Shown in pieces: positions 57,884-64,000 of a stretch of 64,000 nt of DNA. The stretch's first letter is position 1, and each line of letters opens with the position of its first letter. Where the stretch lies: NCBI RefSeq assembly GCF_006716745.1, contig NZ_VFPP01000001.1, positions 7,203,386-7,267,385 on the forward strand, read 5' to 3'. The notes under the pieces were generated by a model that saw only the letters and a program-made list of their open reading frames with translations, ran no database searches and was not told the origin of the DNA. This stretch comes from Saccharothrix saharensis (GTDB taxonomy: Bacteria; Actinomycetota; Actinomycetes; Mycobacteriales; Pseudonocardiaceae). The position numbers and the translations under genes were made by a program.

Positions 57884-58001
57884 GCCTGCCCAGCCGACCC
57901 CACCCACCCCCGAACCGCGCCCCGGACGGCATGACCCCGGCGACGGCCGCCCTCCGTGGCGCCGGGGCAGCCGCAGGACCACGCGGGAACGTGCGCGATC
58001 G

Positions 58002-58032
58002 GGAACGTCGGGGGAGTCCCCGGCGTTACCGT
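58002..58032 (+). promoter_or_regulatory. promoter of the ABC exporter gene (ECF-like and -10 box)
   Basis: GGAAC at 58002-58006 and CGTT at 58024-58027, 17 bases apart, fit the SigE/ECF consensus of actinobacteria; TACCGT at 58027-58032, 5 bases from GTG 58038, fits a TANNNT box of a leaderless transcript. Confidence 0.45.
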
Positions 58033-58037
58033 CTGTC

Positions 58038-60005
58038 GTGGACGGTTCCTGGGGATTGATGCGCAGCGCGATGCGGGCGTCGGACGCACCTGCGGCGGTG
58101 CGGCGGGGCACGTTCCGCCGCGTGCTGGGGTTCGCCGGACCGCACCGGGCGAAGCTGGTCGTGTTCCTGCTGCTCACGGTGGTGTCCGCGGTGCTCGCGG
58201 TCAGCACGCCGGTGCTCGCCGGGCGCGTGGTGGACGCGATCGTCGGTGGGCGGGACGTGTCGGTCGTCGTCTGGCTGGCCGTCGTGATCGCGGGGATCGC
58301 GGTGGTGGACGCCGGGCTGGGGTTGGTCGAGCGGTGGCAGTCGGCGCGGATCGGTGAAGGGCTCATCCACGACCTGCGGGTCGCGGTGTACGGGCACGTG
58401 CAGCGCATGCCGATCGCCTTCTTCACCCGGACGCGGACGGGCGCCTTGGTCAGCCGGCTGAACAACGACGTGATCGGTGCGCAGCGGGCGTTCACGTCGA
58501 CGTTGTCGGGGGTCGTCACCAACGTCATCCAGCTGGGGCTCTCGCTGGGCGTGATGTTCACCCTTTCGTGGCAGGTGACGGCGTTGGCCCTCGTGTTGCT
58601 CCCGGCCTTCGTCATCCCGGCGCGGCGCATGGGCAGCCGGATGGCGGACCTGCAGCGCGAGGCCTCCACGTTGAACGCGGGCATGACCACCCAGATGACC
58701 GAGCGGTTCTCCGCGCCCGGGGCGACGTTGGTGAAGCTGTTCGGTCGACCCGACGCCGAGACCGCCGAGTTCGGCGAACGGGCCGCGCGCGTCCGCGACA
58801 TCGGCGTCCGCACGGCGATGGCCACCCGCTGGTTCATGACCGGCCTGACCCTCGTCTCCGCCCTGGCGCAAGCCCTGGTCTACGGCCTCGGCGGCTACCT
58901 CGCGCTGACCGGTCACCTGGCCGCGGGCACCGTCGTCTCGCTCGCCCTCCTGCTGACCCGCCTCTACTCGCCGCTCACCGCCCTGGCGAACGCGCGGGTC
59001 GACGTGATGACCGCACTCGTCTCGTTCGAACGGGTGTTCGAAGTGCTCGACCTGAAGCCGATGATCGCCGAACCGGACGCCCCCCGCCGCGTCCCCGAGG
59101 GTCCGGTGTCCGTCGAGTTCGACGACGTCCGGTTCGCCTACCCCGCCGCCGACAAGGTTTCCCTGGCCTCACTGGAATCAGTGGCCACACTGGACACGCG
59201 CGGCGGCGAGGAGGTGTTGCACGGCATCAGCTTCCGCGCCGAGCCCGGTCAGCTCGTGGCGCTCGTCGGGTCGTCCGGCGCGGGCAAGTCGACCATCGCG
59301 ACCCTCGTGCCGCGGCTCTACGACGTGGACTCCGGCGCGGTGCGGCTGTCCGATGTGGACGTCCGCGAGCTGGCGTTCGACTCGCTGCGCCGGACCGTCG
59401 GCGTCGTCACGCAGGACGGCCACCTGTTCCACGACACGATCCGCGCGAACCTGGCCTACCCCCGTCCCGAGGCGTCCGAAGACGAACTGTGGGATGCGTT
59501 GCGCCGCGCCCGCCTGGACCACCTCGTCGCCTCGCTCCCCGACGGCCTCGACACGGTGGTGGGTGAGCGCGGCTACCGGCTCTCCGGCGGCGAGCGCCAG
59601 CGGCTCACCATCGCCCGCCTGCTGCTGGCCCGACCGCGCGTGGTCATCCTCGACGAAGCGACCGCGCACCTGGACTCGGAGTCGGAGGCGGCGGTGCAGG
59701 TCGCGTTGACCGAGGCGCTGCGCGGCCGCACGGCGCTGGTGATCGCGCACCGGCTGTCCACCATCCGCGCCGCCGACCAGATCCTGGTGGTGGAGGGCGG
59801 GCACGTGGTCGAACGCGGCACCCACACCGAACTCCTCGCCGCCGACGGTCGCTACGCCGAGCTGTACCGCACGCAGTTCGACGAAGCGCCCGCCGACGTC
59901 GACCCCGACTACAGCGCGCCGAGGAACGTGCCGGTCGCCGCCACCGCGACCTTGGACGAGCCGCCGTTGACCACCAGCACGGAGAACGCCAGGTCACCGC
60001 GGTAG
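58038..60005 (+). CDS. ABC exporter, half-transporter with fused permease and ATPase
   Basis: 655 residues. Six membrane helices (about 30-320; RKRN-like motif LVSRLNNDVIGAQRAFTSTL) followed by an ATPase domain: GSSGAGKST, Q-loop VVTQDGHLFHDT, LSGGERQRLTIARLLL, VVILDEATAHLDSESE, IAHRLST. MsbA-like exporters move lipids or drugs out of the cell as dimers. GTG 58038 (MDGSWGLMRSAMRA) fits the usual N-terminus of this family and has a promoter at leaderless distance; ATG 58059 is an alternative. The C-terminal tail runs 97 bases into the convergent penicillin-binding-protein gene. Confidence 0.9.
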   Translation: MDGSWGLMRSAMRASDAPAAVRRGTFRRVLGFAGPHRAKLVVFLLLTVVSAVLAVSTPVLAGRVVDAIVGGRDVSVVVWLAVVIAGIAVVDAGLGLVERWQSARIGEGLIHDLRVAVYGHVQRMPIAFFTRTRTGALVSRLNNDVIGAQRAFTSTLSGVVTNVIQLGLSLGVMFTLSWQVTALALVLLPAFVIPARRMGSRMADLQREASTLNAGMTTQMTERFSAPGATLVKLFGRPDAETAEFGERAARVRDIGVRTAMATRWFMTGLTLVSALAQALVYGLGGYLALTGHLAAGTVVSLALLLTRLYSPLTALANARVDVMTALVSFERVFEVLDLKPMIAEPDAPRRVPEGPVSVEFDDVRFAYPAADKVSLASLESVATLDTRGGEEVLHGISFRAEPGQLVALVGSSGAGKSTIATLVPRLYDVDSGAVRLSDVDVRELAFDSLRRTVGVVTQDGHLFHDTIRANLAYPRPEASEDELWDALRRARLDHLVASLPDGLDTVVGERGYRLSGGERQRLTIARLLLARPRVVILDEATAHLDSESEAAVQVALTEALRGRTALVIAHRLSTIRAADQILVVEGGHVVERGTHTELLAADGRYAELYRTQFDEAPADVDPDYSAPRNVPVAATATLDEPPLTTSTENARSPR

Positions 60006-61480
60006 CCGACGAACCAGCCGTGCGACCGCGTGCCGTCACCGAACTGGGCGGTCCCGGTCTTGCCGCGCACCGCTCCGTACCGGGCCAGCTCACGCGCCGT
60101 GCCGCCGGTGACGACCTCGCCCATCATCGACCGCAACGCCCCCGCGACCCCACCGGGCAACGCGGTCGGCGCCGCGCCCTCGGTCGGCATCTCGCGGATC
60201 AGCTGCGGCACCGGCGTGCGGCCGTTCGCGACCGTGGCCGCGACCAGCGCCATGCCGAACGGCGTCGCCTGCATCCGACCCTGCCCGATGCCCGCCTCGA
60301 CCCGCGCGGGCACCGAGTCGGCGGGCGGGATCTTGCCGGTGTTCGTGGTGATGCCCGGGACGGTGAAGTCCGACGCCAACCCGAAGTACGCGGCGGCCTC
60401 CGGCAGCGCGGTCGGCGACATGTCCGCCGCCAACTGGCTGAAGCTGGTGTTGCACGACGCCGCGAACGCGCGGTGCAGCGGCACCGTGCCCAGCTCGAAC
60501 GAGTCGTCGTTGGTGATCTGCCGGGTGCCGATGGTCGCCTTGCCCGGGCACGGCACCGGCGTGTCGGCCGTCGCCAGACCGCTGGTCATCGCGGCGGTGG
60601 CGGTGACGATCTTGAACGTCGACCCCGGCTCGTAGCGGCCGTAGAGCGCGAGCGGGTCGTGGCCCGCGGTCGCGTTCTGCGCCACCGCCAGGATCTCGCC
60701 GGTCGACGGTTGGATCGCGACCAGCATCGCCGCCTCGCCGGCCACCTGGTCGACCGCGGCCTGCGCGGCGGCCTGCGTCTTCGGGTCCAGCGTGACCGTC
60801 AGCGACTTCACGGCCTGCGCCTTCTGCTCCTGCAGCACGGTGACCGGGGCGCCGGCCTGGTCCACGATCGCGAACCGCCACCCCGGCGTGCCGTTCAACG
60901 AGCCGGCGGCCTGCCGCACCGAGCCCATCACCACGGGGGCGAAGTCGGCCGGCACCACCCGACCCGTGCGATCGACCAACGAGCCCTCGGCGGACGTCGT
61001 GGTGTAGGCCAGGCTCTGCCCCTCGACGAGCTGCGGGTGCAGCAGGGACGGCGACCAGTGCACGCGCCACTGGTCGTCCACCAGGCGCAGTTCGACCTTG
61101 GTGGCGTACTTGACCGGCACGCCGCCCGGCAACGTCCACGTGACGTCGGCGTCGACACCGGCGGTCGTGGCGCCCTCGGCGACCTGCGGCAACCGGCCGA
61201 GCTGCGCGTGGAACGACACGCCGGGCACGGCCTGCTGGGTCCGGGCCAGCGCCGCGCCCGCCGCGCCCGCCGCGTCGGTGACCGCGGCGGCCTGTCCCGC
61301 TTGGCCGGACATCACCGCGGTGAAGAACTGCTGGGCGACGACTCCGGGAGCCACCCGTTCGGGTTTCTTCTCGGCGGCCGGCCCGCCACCCGACGACAGC
61401 ACCACCACGCCCGCGACGATCACGGCCACCGCCGCGGCTCCCCCTGTGGCCAGCACCCAGCGCTTCGATCTCTTGTTCAC
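59909..61480 (-). CDS. penicillin-binding protein (transpeptidase, with MecA-type N-terminal domain)
   Basis: 523 residues. Membrane anchor about 9-30; NTF2-like MecA_N domain about 40-155 (VVAQQFFTAVMSGQAGQAAA); PBP dimer-like region; transpeptidase domain with SxxK motif in EPGSTFKIVTA (S287, K290), SxN in ASCNTSF (S342, N344) and KTG in RGKTGTAQF (K474). All catalytic residues are present. It should cross-link peptidoglycan outside the membrane. GTG 61480 has GGAGGGGG 5 bases upstream. Convergent, overlapping the ABC exporter by 97 bases. Confidence 0.93.
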   Translation of the reverse strand: MNKRSKRWVLATGGAAAVAVIVAGVVVLSSGGGPAAEKKPERVAPGVVAQQFFTAVMSGQAGQAAAVTDAAGAAGAALARTQQAVPGVSFHAQLGRLPQVAEGATTAGVDADVTWTLPGGVPVKYATKVELRLVDDQWRVHWSPSLLHPQLVEGQSLAYTTTSAEGSLVDRTGRVVPADFAPVVMGSVRQAAGSLNGTPGWRFAIVDQAGAPVTVLQEQKAQAVKSLTVTLDPKTQAAAQAAVDQVAGEAAMLVAIQPSTGEILAVAQNATAGHDPLALYGRYEPGSTFKIVTATAAMTSGLATADTPVPCPGKATIGTRQITNDDSFELGTVPLHRAFAASCNTSFSQLAADMSPTALPEAAAYFGLASDFTVPGITTNTGKIPPADSVPARVEAGIGQGRMQATPFGMALVAATVANGRTPVPQLIREMPTEGAAPTALPGGVAGALRSMMGEVVTGGTARELARYGAVRGKTGTAQFGDGTRSHGWFVGYRGDLAFSVLVVNGGSSKVAVAATGTFLGAL

Positions 61481-61538
61481 GAGAACCCCCTCCCGACCCG
61501 ACATTAACCCGGTCGTGTGGAGGATTCGTGAATGTCGT

Positions 61539-62279
61539 TCAGCCCAGCTGGGGCACCCGCGTCTGGTACTTGCGCAGCAGGTCCGCGTTCGCCGCGTCAC
61601 CGCCTTCGACGTTCGCGCTGCGCCACAGCGGCAGCGCCACGCCGGCCTCGGCGGCCTTGTCGAACAGGCGCACCATCAGCAGGTTCCACAGGAACGCGGT
61701 CGCGATCGTGGACACGGCGGCGGTGACCGGGTCGGCGAGCGGGTAGGTCGCGTCGCCGGGCGGCACCAGGTTGTCGAGCACGACGGTGGCGTTCTCGGCG
61801 AGGGTCGTGCCCGCGCGGCGCGGTGCCAGCGCGCTCGCCGCGACCGACGTCACCGCGACCACGGGGCAGCCGGCGTCCGCGGCGAGCACGGCGAGCTCCA
61901 CCGGGTAGGGGTTCACGCCCGAGGTGGAGAAGACGAAGAGGACGTCGTGCGCGGCGAGTCCCGCTTCGCGCAGGACTTCGCCGGCGAGGCCGGTGCGGCG
62001 TTCGGCGGCCGTGCTGCTGACCGCGCCGTGCATGGGCAGCAGCTCGGGGTGGTAGATCGGGCGGACGCAGGCCAGGCCGCCGGCGCGGTAGAACGTCTCG
62101 GCGACTGCGGCCAGGGAGTGGCCCGCGCCCGCGGTGAGCACCATGCCGTCCGCGCGGACGCTCGCCAGCACCAGCTCGGCCACGTCGTCCAGCGCGGCCG
62201 CGTTCTGCTGTTCCACCCTCGTCAGGTGGTTGCGCACGACGTCGCCGTAGTCGGTGTCGGTCACGGGCTCGGTCGCCAT
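61539..62279 (-). CDS. SIS-domain sugar-phosphate isomerase/binding protein
   Basis: 246 residues. SIS domain with LTAGAGHSLAAVAETFYRAG, FVFSTSGVNPYPVELAVLAA (phosphosugar loop STSG) and AVTSVAASALAPRR. Belongs to the COG4821-like SIS proteins, found in amino-sugar gene sets. ATG 62279 has GGAGG 5 bases upstream. A DasR-like operator (62290-62305) lies immediately upstream, and the DeoR gene is divergent, so the gene is probably induced by an amino sugar phosphate. Confidence 0.85.
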   Translation of the reverse strand: MATEPVTDTDYGDVVRNHLTRVEQQNAAALDDVAELVLASVRADGMVLTAGAGHSLAAVAETFYRAGGLACVRPIYHPELLPMHGAVSSTAAERRTGLAGEVLREAGLAAHDVLFVFSTSGVNPYPVELAVLAADAGCPVVAVTSVAASALAPRRAGTTLAENATVVLDNLVPPGDATYPLADPVTAAVSTIATAFLWNLLMVRLFDKAAEAGVALPLWRSANVEGGDAANADLLRKYQTRVPQLG

Positions 62280-62289
62280 GCGGTCCTCC

Positions 62290-62305
62290 AGTGGTCTATA
62301 CCAAA
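62290..62305. promoter_or_regulatory. DasR-type (dre-like) operator
   Basis: AGTGGTCTATACCAAA is close to the GntR/DasR dre consensus ACTGGTCTAGACCACT (12 of 16 bases the same). It overlaps the leader directly upstream of the SIS-gene ribosome site. Confidence 0.6.
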
Positions 62306-62364
62306 CGATGCGGGTGCCCAAGTCCTACCGGATCGTCCCATCACCCGCCAGGGTGTTGACCACC

Positions 62365-62390
62365 GAACATGATCGATGTTCAAATGAACA
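62365..62390. promoter_or_regulatory. overlapping palindromes at the DeoR start
   Basis: GAACAT-5-ATGTTC (62365-62381) and TGTTCA-2-TGAACA (62377-62390) share a half-site. Two inverted repeats on the same half-site just before ATG 62393 suggest an autoregulatory operator for the DeoR-family protein. Confidence 0.5.
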
Positions 62391-62392
62391 GC

Positions 62393-63148
62393 ATGGATGT
62401 GTCGTGGCGTCACGAGAAGATCCTCCACCGCCTGCGGGGTGGCGAGCGGGTGTCCGTCGGCAGCCTGGCGGAGCTGGTGGGCGCTTCAGAGATGACGGTG
62501 CGGCGCGACCTGGACGCGTTGGAGCGGGAGGGGCTGCTGCGGCGCGTGCGCGGCGCGGCGGTGAGCATGTTGACGGGGGAGGAGACGCCTTACGCGGCGC
62601 GGGCTCGGCAGCGGTTGGAGGTGAAGCGGCGGATCGGGGTGGCGGTCGCGGGGCTGCTCGACGACGGCGAGACGGTCGTGCTCGACGGTGGCAGCACCGC
62701 GGTGGAGGTGGCGCGCCGGCTGGTCGACCGGCGGCTGACCGTGCTGCCGTTGTCGCTGCACTCGGCGGACGCGCTGCGGGGGGCCGAGCAGGTGCGGATG
62801 GTGCTGCCCGGCGGCGACATCCGGCCCGGCGAGCTGGCGTTCGCGGGGCCGCTGACCGAGCACGCGTTGCGCGTGATGCGGTTCGACACGATGGTGCTCG
62901 GCAGTTGCGGGTTGAGCGCGCGCAACGGGGTGTCGGCGCACGACCTGGCCGAGGGGGCGGTGAAGAAGGCGGCCGTGGAGGCGTCGGCGCGGGTGGTCGC
63001 GGCGATCGACAGCTCGAAGTTCGGGCGGACGGCGTTCGGCCGGGTGTGCCCGGTGGACGAGATCGACGTCCTGGTGACCGATTCGGACGCGCCGGAGGAG
63101 GAACTGAGCCGGATCCGTGAGGCGGGGGTGGAGGTCCGGCTCGTCTGA
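62393..63148 (+). CDS. DeoR-family sugar-phosphate-responsive regulator
   Basis: 251 residues. N-terminal winged helix (about 5-57) with RHEKILHRLRGGERVSVGSL and recognition helix SEMTVRRDLDALEREGLLRR; C-terminal DeoR ligand domain with VVLDGGSTAVEVARRL (sugar-phosphate loop), VRMVLPGGDIRPGELAFAG and SSKFGRTAFGRV. Usually a repressor of sugar catabolism genes released by a phosphosugar. Start ATG 62393 chosen (downstream of the palindromes); ATG 62369 or 62384 would place operator bases in the coding part. Likely regulates itself and perhaps the divergent SIS gene. Confidence 0.9.
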   Translation: MDVSWRHEKILHRLRGGERVSVGSLAELVGASEMTVRRDLDALEREGLLRRVRGAAVSMLTGEETPYAARARQRLEVKRRIGVAVAGLLDDGETVVLDGGSTAVEVARRLVDRRLTVLPLSLHSADALRGAEQVRMVLPGGDIRPGELAFAGPLTEHALRVMRFDTMVLGSCGLSARNGVSAHDLAEGAVKKAAVEASARVVAAIDSSKFGRTAFGRVCPVDEIDVLVTDSDAPEEELSRIREAGVEVRLV

Positions 63149-63375
63149 CACCGGGGGCTCGGGGCCGGCGCGGTCACGTGGTGCGGTCGGGTGGTCCGGC
63201 GCGGTCGGCAGGCTCGGGTCGGGTGGGCATCGGTGGCGGCGGGTGGTGACCGGCGGGGTGGGCGGGGGTGGTTTCGGCGCTCGGTCATGTTCAACCGAGG
63301 GGCGGTAACGGTGTTTCCGTACATGTCCGGGACATGATCACCCGATCGTGTCGGGGGTCGTCCCACAACCGCAGG
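63149..63375. other. convergent spacer with element copy 2
   Basis: Between the DeoR gene and the end of the penicillin-binding-protein gene. The part 63149-63263 is GC-rich with no visible gene; 63264-63351 is the second copy of the conserved element, in minus orientation. Confidence 0.6.
63264..63351 (-). repeat. 88-bp conserved non-coding element, copy 2
   Basis: Reads on the minus strand, starting 24 bases after the stop of the partial penicillin-binding-protein gene. Same order of parts as copy 1: ACACGATCGGGTGATCAT, variable linker, ACGGAAAC...GTTACCG, CTCGGTTGAACATGACCGAG, GCGCCGAAACC. Only about nine substitutions over 88 bases. Confidence 0.8.
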
Positions 63376-64000
63376 TCACGGGCGGAGGTAGCGGGGGTCC
63401 ACGGGGGGTAGCGGTTTCTCCGGCAGGTTGGCGTGGGCCTTCATCATGAAGTCGAACCAGGTGCGCGCGGGCAGGGTACCGCCGTAGATGTCACCCTCGC
63501 CGCACAGGCGCGGAGGGCCGGCGTTGACGCAGATGCCGCTCGGCGACGTGCTGTCGTTGAACACCTGCACCGCACCGGCGTAGTCCGCGGTCGCGCCGAT
63601 GAACGCGGCCGACTTGTACTCCTCCGTCGTCCCCGTCTTCCCCAGCGCCGGCCGGGTCCAGCCGAACTGCTTCGCGGCCGCCGCGGCCGTGCCGCGGTCC
63701 TGGTCGTCGCCGCTCATCCCGACCGCCAGGGCGTTCGCCAGCGGCTCCTCGACCACCTGCTCGCACGGCGCGTCGCGGAAGCCCACGTCCTCGCCGTGCC
63801 GGTCGGTGACCTTCACGATCGGCGACGGCGGGCACCACACGCCGCCCGACATCAGCGTCGCCGCGACGTTCGCCAGCTCCAGCGTGCTGGTCGGCGCGGG
63901 CCCCAGGGTGAACGACGCGTTGCCCGACCCCTTGTAGAACTCCGCCTGAGTCACCCGCAGCTCCTTCTGCTTGGACTTCGGGTCCGGCGGCACGCCCGCG
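63376..64000 (-). CDS. bifunctional penicillin-binding protein (class A), C-terminal part
   Basis: Incomplete: the gene continues beyond base 64000, and about 208 C-terminal codons are seen. Includes the KTG motif in ALGKTGTTEEYKSAAF and the end of the transpeptidase fold with ADYAGAVQVFND and YGGTLPARTWFDFMMKAHAN, typical of class A PBPs (PonA-like), which polymerise and cross-link glycan strands. Cysteine pairs (GVWCPPSP; GICVNAGPPRLC) probably form outside disulfides. Followed on its own strand by element copy 2. Confidence 0.9.
   Translation of the reverse strand, partial: AGVPPDPKSKQKELRVTQAEFYKGSGNASFTLGPAPTSTLELANVAATLMSGGVWCPPSPIVKVTDRHGEDVGFRDAPCEQVVEEPLANALAVGMSGDDQDRGTAAAAAKQFGWTRPALGKTGTTEEYKSAAFIGATADYAGAVQVFNDSTSPSGICVNAGPPRLCGEGDIYGGTLPARTWFDFMMKAHANLPEKPLPPVDPRYLRP

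Noticed and set aside
57811-58089. Minus-strand frame over element copy 1
   Set aside because: Not kept in frame in copy 2 and without a ribosome site; the element looks non-coding.

Overview
The window is high-GC, densely packed DNA from a filamentous-type actinobacterium, most likely of the order Pseudonocardiales (Saccharothrix, Lentzea or Actinosynnema would fit). Evidence: an actinobacterial rRNA operon without spacer tRNAs; a conservon (cvnABC); actinobacterial-only families (acVLRF1 release factor, SigE-family ECF factor, CvnC/DUF742); many GTG and TTG starts; and many leaderless start codons preceded by a TANNNT -10 box. The gene order ctaB ... qor ... ctaA-like, ABC permease, ABC ATPase, mptB, sufR-sufB-sufD-sufC-sufS-sufU-sufT ... 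ABC-F, small HTH protein, echA matches, as I remember it, the M. tuberculosis Rv1451-Rv1473A neighbourhood, with extra genes inserted. I see no phage, transposase, integrase, CRISPR array or tRNA.

Layout. 1-9.3 kb: end of ctaB (heme O synthase), an orphan membrane protein, a minus-strand three-gene cassette (membrane protein, cupin, HD hydrolase), an FKBP lipoprotein, quinone oxidoreductase, a DUF885 peptidase, a nucleotidyltransferase, and a small protein coupled to an ATP-grasp enzyme. 9.3-16 kb: acetate symporter actP with its DUF485 partner; a conservon lacking the GTPase gene cvnD; a GbsR/MarR regulator. 15.9-27 kb: heme A synthase, a two-gene ABC exporter, a DUF998 membrane protein coupled to a DMT-transporter/glycosyltransferase fusion, a giant patatin-membrane protein, and MptB mannosyltransferase. 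Three clusters of a roughly 20-bp repeat family sit at the 3' ends of genes in this part. 27-33.8 kb: the complete SUF iron-sulfur assembly operon under a textbook SufR operator. 33.8-39.3 kb: CBS protein, GCS2-type carboxylate-amine ligase, degenerate EAL-GGDEF protein, orphan lycopene cyclase, MASE1 membrane protein. 39.3-45 kb: rrn leader, 16S, 23S, 5S, terminator. 45-54 kb: dGTPase, secreted subtilase, XRE regulator, methyltransferase-like protein with acVLRF1, ECF sigma cluster. 54-64 kb: SDR, ABC-F with an upstream mini-ORF, small HTH protein, enoyl-CoA hydratase, ABC exporter, two penicillin-binding proteins (the last cut by the window end), and a SIS-domain/DeoR divergent pair with a DasR-like operator.

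How it works together. Heme biosynthesis (ctaB, ctaA) and Fe-S assembly (suf) supply respiratory and redox cofactors. MptB, the GT4 fusion protein and the two PBPs build the envelope. The ABC-F and acVLRF1 proteins act on ribosomes close to an rRNA operon. The most unexplained structures are non-coding: the 3'-end repeat family at 15.3, 21.4 and 25.3 kb, and an 88-bp element present twice in opposite orientation (57796-57883 and 63264-63351), each copy just after a stop codon.
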